A stretch of DNA of 64,000 nucleotides. Source: Crithidia fasciculata (lineage: Eukaryota; Euglenozoa; Kinetoplastea; Trypanosomatida; Trypanosomatidae). Position 1 is the first letter of the stretch, and each line of letters begins with the position of its first letter. The position numbers and the translations under genes were made by a program. Location: positions 589,001 to 653,000 of the forward strand of contig CM003429.1 of the NCBI GenBank assembly GCA_000331325.2. The letters run 5' to 3'. This document shows positions 9,645 to 19,628 of the stretch, in pieces. Under the pieces are notes generated by a model. That model searched no databases. It saw only the letters and a list, made by a program, of their open reading frames with translations, and had not been told where the DNA came from.

Positions 9645-12593
9645 ATGGCGGATGTCTTCGCGAAACGAGGGAGGCAAGAAATTCGACATCGCAGACACTC
9701 ATCCGGCTACGTCGGCGACGATAATTTCGGGTGCGACTCCGCGTCGTCCGGGGAGGTGTACGATTCCGAAGAGGAGCTAGCGTTGGATCTCGAGGTTGAG
9801 GCCAGTCCACCCCAGCGCGAGGGTGGCTTAGTTCCATCCGCAAGCGGTGACGTTGAAGCCTCGTTTTTCAGCGATTACGCGGCCCAGGTGCGTCCCGCAG
9901 CCCCTGCAGCACCACTTGTATCATTGCCTGTGGTTCTCACTGACGATCAAAATGGGAGGCAATTCTGCGATGCTGCACCTCTCGCGAAGCCGCGCGAAAA
10001 CGGAGAGGACATGGTTTCGTCCAACGACGGAGATGGCTTCTACGACACAGAGTATGCCTCCAGTCTCCAAGGCCGAAGAGCGACGCCTTCACCGTCACCT
10101 CCGCCAGCGGCTCTTGCAAACTGGCGGGAGGACGGGGCTCTTCGCTCATACTCTCACCGCTCCGGCCGGGCCGACTCCTGGCTAGATCCACTGTGTTCGC
10201 CGTCCCCGCCACCTGTTGACACAGATGACGACAAGGGACTGTCGAGGGGAGCACCACACGGCCTCTCTGACTCCCCTCATCGCGCCATCGATGCCTCGCG
10301 TTCAGCCCCGCACAGCGACACCCCTTTGTCGCACGGCGGCCCTCCGTCTGTCAAGCTGCGTGAGGGGACGGTGGCGCCGTCCCGCAAACCTGATACTGAA
10401 TTACCTGTCCACACCGCGGTGCTCACGGCGTCTGGGCGGGCACCTCCGGGATCTACAACGGCACGTTCTGCCGCCGCCAGCGCGCTTCCGCGCAACGACG
10501 CAAGAATGCAGGTTCACGAATCGACCGCAAGTGGGGCTGGTGACGCTCCTGCCTCTCCTCATCCGTCGTCGTCGTCACCCCCGCGGAGTCACGTGCGTGA
10601 CGTCTACGCCTCTGTCTCGCCGGATAGGATGAGTGACGGTGTCGTCTCTCCCCCACCACGCAAGCCCACCGCGACGACAGCACGCGACGGCGTCCAAGAC
10701 GTTACGCCAACACTTGTGCTTGCTCAGGTTCCCGGGCTGCGTCCTCTGTTGGCCAGCGCCGCGACGGGCACAGGAGAGGTGCAGCAGCGCGTAGTACGGG
10801 AGCTCGCCCCTCGAGGAGTGCCACTTCTCCTGCGGTGCACCGGACACGCAAAGACACCGATGCGCACAGTCGTGCTTCGCGACGCGTCAGAGAGTTGCAA
10901 TGAGGGGGAGGATAGCGAAGGGAAGGAGGAGACGGTGATTGGTGGTCCGCACACCACGGCGTACAGGGAGACAGGTAGCATGTCGGATCTCATCACTTCC
11001 TCGTCTCCCGTCAGCCCCGCGACATCGACCGATTGGAAAGGAAGGGTGGAATCAGCCCGCTTCACGCCTGAGCGGGCTGCTAAACCCCGGCGGCGCGCAG
11101 CGCGGTCAAGGAGTCCCTTCGTTTCCCTGGTAACGGGTGGCCACCCAGGTGGCATCGAGATGTCTGAGGTGCACCACTTAAATAATGCGTCGTCTGTTTC
11201 CCATGCTTCATCCTCCTCCGCGTCGTTGTCGTGCGCGGCAGTGTCCGCCCCTCCGGAGCTGGTAGACTTCAGTGTGCACTCAGAGGCACTCGGGCGGTGT
11301 GCGCAGGAAGACTCGCTTGTTTTTTGCGGCTACTCCGTAGAGTCGTTTCCTATCTCGCCGAAACTAATTCGCGGTGCTCGTGATGATGCTGTCTCGAAAG
11401 TTCGAACAGACGGCGAGGCGCGACAACAGCCTTGTCCGTCGGCTGCACCTTGCAGTGCGCATTGCAGCGCAGCCGCATCACACCTTACCGCACATTCATA
11501 CACCCAGTCCTCTCACAAAGAAAACGTTTCTTATTCGGGCTTCGTTGACCACCGTCGTGCGTCAAACGAGACACGCCGCGGCGCAGCTGAGCAAAAAGAG
11601 CGAGGAGGCGTCGTATCGCACTCGGGGGAGGACGTCCGTGCGCACCCCTGGCCTTCTCGAGAATTGGTGTACCCGAATCCTGTCGTGGAGCACCTGGCTG
11701 TAAGTCCAAAAGTAGCCCTTCCGCGAGGACAACAACAGGTGTTCAACATCCACAACATGATCGACTCAGTAGAGGAGACTGCTGTGGGGTCAGGCTTGAG
11801 TGGGACGGCAGCGGCGACGGGTGCTGGATTTCGACACGGGTTCAGCTCGCAATTGAATCCCGCTACTGCGGTTGCCCCTCACCACGCTGAAGATGTGTCT
11901 AGCGACTACTCTAGCGCCTCTTTATCTGCGACAGGGGTCAAGCACGACCAGCTGCAGCGCCGGCAGCAGCAGCGCGCGGCGGTGCGTCAGTTGCTCGCCA
12001 GGCAAACGGATCCGCAGCTTTCGTCCCGCTCTCTCTCACAACGCAACAGTTTGTCAGATTCTGTAAAATACGGTGGTGCTGCACCGCGGCCGCACTCCTC
12101 GGCGACGTACATGGCTCGGCAGGAGGAGCTCCGTGCGCAGCGCGTGGCCGCCGAAGCTGAGGCGCTGCGTTTGGGATTGGCGCTGGACGTGTGTGTGGCC
12201 GTCCGGCCCTTTGGCCGCGACCTCCTCCTCATGTTCTTGCTGCTCGTCGAGGAGTCGAAGACGTCGCTGCGACGGCGCAGTGATGTTTCGCGCGCTCGAG
12301 ATTGCAATTGCGACAGGTTCGTCGATCCGGCGGTATGCGGGGAGAGTAGGGTCAGTTACGACACGTGCGCCGAGGCAATCAACTGCGTGCTTGAGCGCCA
12401 CGGCGTGAGCTGGGTCCGCGCGACGCGCGAGCTGTGTCGGCGAGTGGTGCGGTGGTGTCATCACCACGTGCGCAACCCGACAGCCACCGCCATCTCTTCT
12501 GCCTCTCCAGCAGAGGCGAGCTCTGTGGAGTACACAACTTTCGTATCGTGCGTAATGGAGTTTGCTGCGCAATACTCTCGCCGGACGTTGTAG
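9645..12593 (+). CDS. conserved-looking hypothetical protein, low-complexity with an ordered C-terminus
   Basis: 982 residues, starting at the first ATG after the acceptor near 9565. Residues 1-830 are rich in Ser, Pro, Ala, Arg and acids with no domain that I can name, and look largely disordered. The final 150 residues are different: hydrophobic and Cys/Trp-containing (LGLALDVCVAVRPFGRD, then LLLMFLLLVEE, later INCVLERHGVSWVRA and CRRVVRWCHHHV), and likely fold as a helical domain. There is no signal peptide or clear membrane anchor. Strong, unbroken coding potential over 2.9 kb makes the gene real. Function is unknown. It could be a cytoskeletal or regulatory protein with a disordered, phosphorylatable N-terminus (inference). 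Confidence 0.82.
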   Translation: MADVFAKRGRQEIRHRRHSSGYVGDDNFGCDSASSGEVYDSEEELALDLEVEASPPQREGGLVPSASGDVEASFFSDYAAQVRPAAPAAPLVSLPVVLTDDQNGRQFCDAAPLAKPRENGEDMVSSNDGDGFYDTEYASSLQGRRATPSPSPPPAALANWREDGALRSYSHRSGRADSWLDPLCSPSPPPVDTDDDKGLSRGAPHGLSDSPHRAIDASRSAPHSDTPLSHGGPPSVKLREGTVAPSRKPDTELPVHTAVLTASGRAPPGSTTARSAAASALPRNDARMQVHESTASGAGDAPASPHPSSSSPPRSHVRDVYASVSPDRMSDGVVSPPPRKPTATTARDGVQDVTPTLVLAQVPGLRPLLASAATGTGEVQQRVVRELAPRGVPLLLRCTGHAKTPMRTVVLRDASESCNEGEDSEGKEETVIGGPHTTAYRETGSMSDLITSSSPVSPATSTDWKGRVESARFTPERAAKPRRRAARSRSPFVSLVTGGHPGGIEMSEVHHLNNASSVSHASSSSASLSCAAVSAPPELVDFSVHSEALGRCAQEDSLVFCGYSVESFPISPKLIRGARDDAVSKVRTDGEARQQPCPSAAPCSAHCSAAASHLTAHSYTQSSHKENVSYSGFVDHRRASNETRRGAAEQKERGGVVSHSGEDVRAHPWPSRELVYPNPVVEHLAVSPKVALPRGQQQVFNIHNMIDSVEETAVGSGLSGTAAATGAGFRHGFSSQLNPATAVAPHHAEDVSSDYSSASLSATGVKHDQLQRRQQQRAAVRQLLARQTDPQLSSRSLSQRNSLSDSVKYGGAAPRPHSSATYMARQEELRAQRVAAEAEALRLGLALDVCVAVRPFGRDLLLMFLLLVEESKTSLRRRSDVSRARDCNCDRFVDPAVCGESRVSYDTCAEAINCVLERHGVSWVRATRELCRRVVRWCHHHVRNPTATAISSASPAEASSVEYTTFVSCVMEFAAQYSRRTL

Positions 12594-13448
12594 GTGCATT
12601 CTCTGGCGAAAGCGTGAGATCCATGCTTGTAGAAAACTATTTTCTCCCAGCATTTTTGTTTTTTTCCTGCCCTTCGTATCTTTTCTTTTGGCGAAGGCAC
12701 AACAAACGAGCTCGTTCGGTGATAGACATAAGCCCCGTCTTTCTCACCGGGCTGTCAACGCGACGGGCAGTTGCTTAAAGAAGTACACAATTTGGAAAGA
12801 AAAAAAGCCAAACAACAATAAGCGATGCGTCCTCAGCACTGCCAGCGCAAATTGAAAAAAAAAAAAAGAACGCACTCCGTCAGGTTTTTCCAAAACGGCA
12901 CTCGATTCATTCGTTGCTTCTCTCCTCCCCGCCTGCGAGAAGCCGTCGGGTTTGTCAATGCGGGAACACCTTTCTCTTAGAGCGTTTCTGACTGAGGTAG
13001 AGGTAGCAACGCAGCTGGACAATGCAAAGCAGCCGCAGCGTACAATTGAACTCTTGTCCGCTGCCTCAGCGACAAGAATTGAAAGCGACACTCAAAATGC
13101 GTGTGCTTTCCAGATGCGTACCTATGCCTTCGATTTTCGCTGGGCTTTTTTGTTTTGGCTGTGCTGAGCCTTCTACGAACTTCATTTTCTCTAACCTCTC
13201 CAACACTCCTTTCGACACTCGTATACCTCACGGTCACTTGTTTCACGCTGAAGATAAGAAAGTGCGTCAGTACTTCTTTTTAAAAAAAAAAGCTATTTCA
13301 GGTATCTAGTCTTCTTTCAGCTTCCTCGTTTTCGTCGCCTTGAGATTCTCGATCATACGCAGGTATCCTCATCGCGCCTTTCTTAACTCTTCCCAGCCCC
13401 ACTTTTCTTTTTTTGCTCATCTTCCCTCTTTGATCCTTTCGAAAAAAG
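12594..13448. other. intergenic region
   Basis: No gene seen. Short A-runs (12854-12867, 13282-13291) and a strong CT tract at 13401-13440 just before the transporter. Acceptor candidates are AG 13395-13396 or the later AG 13447-13448, which touches the ATG. Confidence 0.65.
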
Positions 13449-15479
13449 ATGGCGGCCAGCTTCGGTGATGACCGCGAGAAGGAGAATGACGTGAACAGCC
13501 GCCTCCGCGTCGATCTGACCAACATTGATGTGGTGAACAACGCCACCCCGGGCTCGTATGAGCAAGGCGTGGTAGGCGCGGACGAGGAACACTTTGTTCA
13601 CCCCGATGCACGCGCGCTTTTCGACCGGATGCCGTGCACCGAGCGCATCCCCATTTTCGGTAAGAGCTGCGAGGGCTACGGACCCCGCTGCACGATTGCG
13701 CTGGGTGGCGTGTACTTCCTGTCCAAGGGTATTGCCAACAACCTGATCAACTACGCTCGCTACGCCATGTTCGTGAACCGCTTTGGCGTCTCGGGGATGC
13801 GGTACCAGCGCCTGGTGAGCATTGCGAAGATGGGGTGGTCCATCAAGGCCTTTGCAGCCATGCTGTCCGACTCTCTCGCCCTCTTTGGCTACACAAAGCG
13901 GTGGTACTGCGCCGCGTCTTGCGTGATTGGCGCCGCCCTCACCGTTGGTTATGGCTGCCTGCCGCAGAAGCCGTCCAGTGCCGACATCGCTGCCGGCTTC
14001 ATCTTCCTCACCGGCTTCTTCATGGCCAACGTGGACATCCTCTCCGAAGGACACTACAGTCGTCTGATGCGCCGCCACCCGAAGTCGGGTCCTGCGCTGG
14101 TGAGCTGGATCTGGTGGTTCATCCTCGGCGCGACGATTGTTGCCGCGGTGATTCAGGGCCCCCTCTCCGATGGGCAGATTCCGCACGTTGGCCTCTTCAT
14201 TGCAGGCGGAACGCAGCTGATCACGACGGTCTTTTTTGTGCTGAACTGGTACGGTGAGCGGACGAACCGTGTGGAGCGCCTGGAGGATGTGCGCGGCGTC
14301 AAGGCGGAGCTGCGGCGCGCGTTGCTGGCGCAGCAGGAGGCCTCCTCGCCGTCCCCTGCCACCGCGAGTGGTGACGCAGCAGCCGACTTCGACCCGAAGA
14401 AGCCGTCAGTGGACGACGCTGTCGCCTACTACGACAACCCGAACCAGCTGCGCGACAGCCTCGCCGTGGATACGCTGCGTGGCGACGGCCCGGTTGAAGA
14501 GGACGATGAGGAGAGCCTGAAGATCACGAGCTGCTGCGGCGGAGTGCTGGAGGTGAACAAGGAGGTCATCACGCGCAACTGGCGCATTCTGATCTACAGC
14601 TCCGTGATGACGTGCTCGGTGGTGACGATGACGTGCGTGACGATCATGGGCACCAGGTGGCAGTTGCTGTACAGCTGCATCGCCGTGGTGGTGGCGTGTG
14701 CCATCAGCGCCTTCTGGGCACTGCCGCTGGTCATCGCCAAGGTGAACATCTACTTCTTCTGCTACGCGCTCCTCTACCTGCAGCTGCCGGGTGCACTGGA
14801 CAGCTTCTACATGGCAACGAAGGAGTGCTTGCCTGATGGCCCGCACTTTTCGTACACCTTCTACAACACGATCAGTGCAGTTATCGGCAACGTCGCCGGT
14901 ATCGCCGCCGTCTCCGCGTTCCCCTACCTTTTCTCGAAGCACAGCCTGCGCTTTACGCTCATGTTCACCTACTTCATCCAGGTGCTTGCGTCTGTCTTTG
15001 ATATCATCATCGTGAAGCGCTGGAATGTCTCGATCGGCATCCCGGATCACGCCATGTACCTCTTCGGCGACGCCGTCGTCTACGAAGTCAGCTACTACCT
15101 CGCGTACATGCCCACCGTGATCCTGCTGTCGCGCATCTGCCCGCGCGGGTCGGAGTCGATGGTGTACGCGCTCGTGGCGGGCTTCGGCAACCTCGGTATC
15201 TCGATGTCGAACACGGTGGGCTCGCTGCTGATGGAGTTCGTCTGGCCGATCAGCACCGCGGCCGGCAGCTGCGACTTCTCGAACGTGCCGATGCTGCTGC
15301 TTGTCGGGCACATCCTGCTGCCCATGCTGATCGTGCCGCTCAGCTTCGTGCTGGTCCCCGCGGCTCGCATCTGTGACGACATTGACGTTAACGGCCGCGC
15401 CATCCGCAAGGAGGCGAAGAACCTTCAGCGCAACCAGGTCAACGAGGCGGGCGAGCCGATCAACGAGTCGCGCCAGTAA
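13449..15479 (+). CDS. folate/biopterin (pteridine) transporter, FBT/BT1 family
   Basis: 676 residues with about twelve hydrophobic segments in two halves, split by a long hydrophilic loop (about 270-370, from RTNRVERLEDVRG to DDEESLKITSCCGG). The first half contains GVYFLSKGIANNLINYARYA, the kind of segment seen in the BT1/FT transporters of Leishmania. The family imports folate, biopterin or S-adenosylmethionine across the plasma membrane. Trypanosomatids are pteridine and folate auxotrophs, so the family is expanded. Substrate cannot be told from sequence alone. Only one copy is present here and the neighbours are unrelated. Start: first ATG after the CT tract, and the N-terminus is cytosolic and charged as in the family. 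No disruption is seen. Confidence 0.92.
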   Translation: MAASFGDDREKENDVNSRLRVDLTNIDVVNNATPGSYEQGVVGADEEHFVHPDARALFDRMPCTERIPIFGKSCEGYGPRCTIALGGVYFLSKGIANNLINYARYAMFVNRFGVSGMRYQRLVSIAKMGWSIKAFAAMLSDSLALFGYTKRWYCAASCVIGAALTVGYGCLPQKPSSADIAAGFIFLTGFFMANVDILSEGHYSRLMRRHPKSGPALVSWIWWFILGATIVAAVIQGPLSDGQIPHVGLFIAGGTQLITTVFFVLNWYGERTNRVERLEDVRGVKAELRRALLAQQEASSPSPATASGDAAADFDPKKPSVDDAVAYYDNPNQLRDSLAVDTLRGDGPVEEDDEESLKITSCCGGVLEVNKEVITRNWRILIYSSVMTCSVVTMTCVTIMGTRWQLLYSCIAVVVACAISAFWALPLVIAKVNIYFFCYALLYLQLPGALDSFYMATKECLPDGPHFSYTFYNTISAVIGNVAGIAAVSAFPYLFSKHSLRFTLMFTYFIQVLASVFDIIIVKRWNVSIGIPDHAMYLFGDAVVYEVSYYLAYMPTVILLSRICPRGSESMVYALVAGFGNLGISMSNTVGSLLMEFVWPISTAAGSCDFSNVPMLLLVGHILLPMLIVPLSFVLVPAARICDDIDVNGRAIRKEAKNLQRNQVNEAGEPINESRQ

Positions 15480-15691
15480 GGCTAGGCTGAAGAGTGCTTT
15501 TTGTTCTTTGTTTTTGTTTTCCTCCACCCCTCTCCTGGCTCAGGAGGGAAGTGTAAAAAAGTAGAGGACACGGGTGTTTGTTTGTGTATGTCCTCTCCCA
15601 CGCATCTCGAGAGAGTTTATATTGACATGAGGTACGTGAAGCAGTATCTCGTGTCTTATGTGAGGCAGCAACACAACAATGGACGAAAAAA

Positions 15692-15703
15692 ACACACACA
15701 CAC
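15692..15703. repeat. short CA repeat
   Basis: (AC)6 array, directly after an A-run, in the probable 3' UTR of the transporter. Confidence 0.7.
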
Positions 15704-17372
15704 GAAGAAATGAGGCGGCAAAGGCGGCCTTCAGCAAGAAAGAAATGTAAGAGAAGAAGCAACCAGCGCAAAGAAAGAAAAAAGTCAAGAGATCCTCTCT
15801 TTTTAAAGTATAGTTTATCTAGTTATTGATTGTCGGAAAGCAATTCGTTTGTAAGACTCGAAATTTTCTTTAAAGCCTCTCTTTTGCTTTTCTACAGAGG
15901 GTAATAATCTGCTCGGTTCATCACAAAGACACTCACGCTGACAGTGGTCGAGCAGACTCCCTTTTTCTAAAAAAAAAGTTATAATGATTTGACTACTACT
16001 GCGACTATTCTCGATCAAGCAAACACATTTTTTCTTTTGGCTTGACGTGGTAGATCGCAAGCGGTGCAATAGCTTTGTGGACGTATTGTATGCGCAACTT
16101 TTTATATATAGCTTGTCTATCTTGTGTGCGTGCACACCATCCGATGGTTTTTTTCTCTTTTTGTTTCTCAGTGACAGCTCCTTTCTCTTTGTTTTTCTTT
16201 GGTCCTTCCGTGACCCGTTTTTTTTGACTATTTAAATTTTGGGTATTGTTGTACATGCACATGAGCCCTTCTTTTTTTCTTTCCCTCTCATTTTTTTCTG
16301 TTTAATTTTAGGTGCTGTTTTTTTGTGTCGTAGGTAGCCTCCAGTGCGGCGCGGGAACGTTCTCTCGCGCAGACATACTTTTGTATTCGCACGTAAAACC
16401 AAACCAAAAAGAACCTAAGTCGTACAAGAATGACGCCTCCGCTCCTACACAGAACTCCACCGCTTAAACGAGTTCAAACGAATCTGAAAAAACAAACAAA
16501 CAAACAATCAACGAGCTTTCACGCATTCAATGGCCCTACTAGACTCCTATACGTGTCTTTCTTTTTCTTTTTTTCTGTTTTGGTGCTACTGTTTCGGGGT
16601 TGTCTACCATCGTCGCTTTGACGATGAAACACCGACTCCTTTTTTCTCGACATCTTCTGTCGTTCTTCCTTTATGTTTTTTTCTTTGCGTCTTTTTTGAT
16701 ACTCCCCCCCCGCTTAGTTTGAGTATTATCGGTGGCGCTGTGTCTTTCCCTCCTTTCTTTTATATTTTCTACCCGTTAAAAAAAAAAAAAGCACTATGTT
16801 AAAAGGCGGAGTGCAGCTTGTTAGGTGTGTACGTGTGTATGAGAGTGTGCTTGTGCGTCGTGATGCTCGGAAAGAGGGGTAGAGACTCATTTATGTTCTC
16901 CTTAAGCATCCCAGCTTGCGGAGCAGCTCACAGCTGCACCAGTGCTGTCACCTTCAGCCAAAGTAAAAGAAAAAAAAAGCTGCCGACTTTAACACCGACG
17001 AGGAATGTGGCGAAGGCCGTTACGCTTTCGTGACCAGCAGCTGCGTTGTCGGGAAAGAGTGCCGCCGCGCTGCCGATGCAGTTCTCTGTACAATCGCCAT
17101 CGGCAGCAGAGCTAGTAGTGTGCACCATAACGCAGTTTGACTTCTTTTTTTTTTCTGCTACTTGGTGTGAAAGTACTGTGCGCTGGCGTAGCATCGTGAG
17201 TGGAGCAGCGCCTTCGTTTCGTGATCGTTTCACCGAGCTTCTGTTGACAACGGTAAAAGAACAACAGCGGCACATATCCTCGCACCGAGGTGTATGTATG
17301 AAAGCTCGATGAGCGTCATGGACGGAGGAGAGGAGGAGAAAGAAATAAGTCACGGCTTTGAAAATTGCTGAG

Positions 17373-17392
17373 GTGTGTGTCTGTGTGTGTGT
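17373..17392. repeat. GT-rich dinucleotide repeat
   Basis: Two adjoining GT arrays broken by a single C (GTGTGTGT, then CTGTGTGTGTGT) within the 2.9-kb gap. Confidence 0.7.
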
Positions 17393-18390
17393 CTTTGCGA
17401 GGTAAGGTAGCGTCCCTTATGGACGAATACGTGTTTGTGTCTGTCATAAACGTAGCTGCTTTGGGAAGGCAGCACAAGGAGTCGGTGATGTGTGCGAGCA
17501 CGTGTGCCGGCTCGCACAAATTCGCACTGCCATCCTTGATGAGTGCTTGTGTTGCGCTTCCATGGCCACTCACGGAAGGGAGCGGTTGCTTTATCAGCTG
17601 AGATTTCCACCATTAAAGGACACTGCCGTGAATTTCTCTTTTTTAACGCAGCGCTCCTCGCTCCCGTTTTCAAAAGCGCACTAAAGCGAGTTTCTCGTGC
17701 GCAATTCCTCCTCCTTTGCCTTTGCCTTTTTATTTTTCCTTTTCAAGTCTACAATGATATTTTTCTCATTTTTTTCTTCTCAGCACTTTTGGTGCGATAA
17801 GTTGTATACATTGCTTTTGTTTTTTACTCCTAGCCTCGTGCTTCTATATATGCTTCCATGAATCATCCCCGACTTGGGAAAAGAACGAGAGCAAGGTTAA
17901 ACATGAGAGAAGGAGAGCCGCATCGACCCGGTAAGACGTGCGGTTTGTGCTGTCGCTGTCTGTGCCATCTATCGTACGCGGAAATCCACAGACGACGTTG
18001 GATCACCGACATCCCGATAACGGCGGGCCTGGCAGCGTCACTCGCGGTTGAATCTGCTGCATGCGTAAATATAATTTTTTTTTGTTGCCGATGAAAAATT
18101 GCGCTGAAGGCAATTTGCCAGCAATATCAAGAGATGGGTTGCGATGCACCGCTCGATGAGAGTGCGTTGTCTACGCAACGAAGGGCCGAGCAGCGTGGTG
18201 TTCATCTTCATATGTTCTGAAGCGTGCATTTTTTCTATCATCTTCTCTGGTCACCCCACTCTCCTGCGTTCTTGTTTTATCACTAGGAAGGTTTGTCGAG
18301 TCGTGTGAGGGTGACAGTGCACCGGTGACGTTAGCAACTTGCGATCAGCTTCCTCCTCCCTCACTTCACGGGGAATTCACATTCCCAATC

Positions 18391-18900
18391 ATGGTGCTCC
18401 ACATCTACCACGCCGCTGTCGGCGAGAAGGAGTTCCAGTTTTCGACGGAGATCAACAAGCTCACTCCAGAGCTCTATGAGGCGGATGTCAACAAGGCTAT
18501 TGAGGAGGTCAGCTCCACCATTTTAGAGCAGCTGACTGGAGAGGACGCACTGTGCTGCACATGCAAGGCAGTCGCGGCCACCCGGCTCATTCACCACACG
18601 ATGCTCTTCGCGGAAGCTTTTCCGCCGCGCGTCGAGGACCTGCCGCAGCCGGTGTGCAACTCTGCCGACTGCGAGGCGGTTGCGAAGGCGAACTACATGA
18701 TGGACATGGAGGACGCAACGACCGCACAGGGGCGGCCGAGCCCCAATGGGTGTTTTCACTGCCACAAGGGTGCCAACGCGGTTGTGATGGCGGCTCCACT
18801 GCTGCGTTGCAGTCGCTGCAAGGTTGCCAAGTACTGCACGGCGGAATGCCAGAAGGCTGACTGGAAGGTGCACAAACGGGTGTGCTCGCCTGCTACGTAA
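18391..18900 (+). CDS. small MYND-type zinc-finger protein
   Basis: 169 residues. The longer frame begins at a GTG (18325). The first ATG after the acceptor at 18286 is 18391 (MVLHIYHAAVG). The C-terminal 45 residues form a complete MYND finger: Cys121/Cys124, then LRCSRC, KYCTAEC, and His161/Cys165 at the very end, giving eight zinc ligands in the usual order. The N-terminal 110 residues hold a small region with its own Cys pair (CCTC) and another C-x4-C (CNSADC). MYND fingers bind proline-rich peptides and act in protein-protein contacts. No SET or other enzymatic domain is attached. It is probably an adaptor; the partner is unknown. Confidence 0.85.
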   Translation: MVLHIYHAAVGEKEFQFSTEINKLTPELYEADVNKAIEEVSSTILEQLTGEDALCCTCKAVAATRLIHHTMLFAEAFPPRVEDLPQPVCNSADCEAVAKANYMMDMEDATTAQGRPSPNGCFHCHKGANAVVMAAPLLRCSRCKVAKYCTAECQKADWKVHKRVCSPAT

Positions 18901-19628
18901 GGTCGGTGTACGCCTCATTTCTCATGAACTGGTACTCAGCTCGCGTTGTTTGTGCAAAGGTCGGAAAGTGTGCGAGGCATGCCAGCTGTCAAGTGACCTT
19001 CGGGACGCTGCAAGTAAACAGGTAAAACAAAAAGGAATTGCTGTCGCTTACAACGAGTTACACGTGCCATGGCGTTGTGCCGCCTATTTCCGCTTTTACG
19101 CAGCGAAATGCGCTACTTTTCTGAGGCTTGTCAGCTGAGCCTCTTTCAATGGCCGTTGTTGCCTCTGTCAAAACTCACCCACCACGTTCTTTTCTTAAAA
19201 GAAAAAGGAGGGAAGGAAGGTTCCTGCAAAAAGGTTCTAAGCCCTTGTGCATGAGTTCATCTCGAGACGCTTTGCTGACAGACGGATGTCACTACTCTTG
19301 CCTCTGATCTGCCGCCATTACTCACGTCCGACTTTCTCCTACTTTTTTTTTTTTGCGCCACTTTTGCTGACTCAATGTGGCGTCTTATGAGGAGCAATTG
19401 AGCATTGGAAGAGGAAGCGCGTAGCGGAAGCGCCGACAGAGACGCGCATTCACTGTCTCCCTTCAGTAAAGTTAATCTCCAGAAAAAAGAAGCCAACCAC
19501 GGTACATCCTGCCCTAGAGGAATCATTTTTTCTCTCTGGTCAGGAGGCATCTTTTCTGGTTTGATTTCTTGTCTCTCATCCGACCTCTCGATTCTTGTAT
19601 TTTGCGCACGTACGAGGCCCAATAGCGA
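18901..19628. other. intergenic region
   Basis: No gene seen. T-run at 19342-19354 and a pyrimidine-rich stretch 19555-19600. AG 19615-19616 is the last acceptor before ATG 19629, leaving a very short 5' UTR for the long RNase H isoform. Confidence 0.6.

Larger units (their letters stand above)
15480..18390. other. 2.9-kb non-coding gap between the pteridine transporter and the MYND gene
   Basis: The longest gap in the window. It is AT-richer than its surroundings, with many T-runs (for example 16151-16210, 16260-16330, 16560-16580), A-runs (16778-16790), a CA repeat (15692-15703) and a GT repeat (17373-17392). Open frames inside are short, carry no recognisable motif and show homopolymer-derived composition (Lys, Phe and Ser runs). 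It may hold a long transporter 3' UTR, an untranslated processed RNA, or both. The acceptor for the next gene is probably AG 18285-18286. Confidence 0.6.

Noticed and set aside
16928-17353. 141-codon - strand frame in the 2.9-kb gap
   Set aside because: Would be the only gene against the direction of the unit, lacks domains, and contains homopolymer-derived runs.
15480-18390. SIDER-type or other retroposon in the large gap
   Set aside because: I could not recognise a signature, terminal A-tail with target duplication, or a coding remnant. A library search would be needed.
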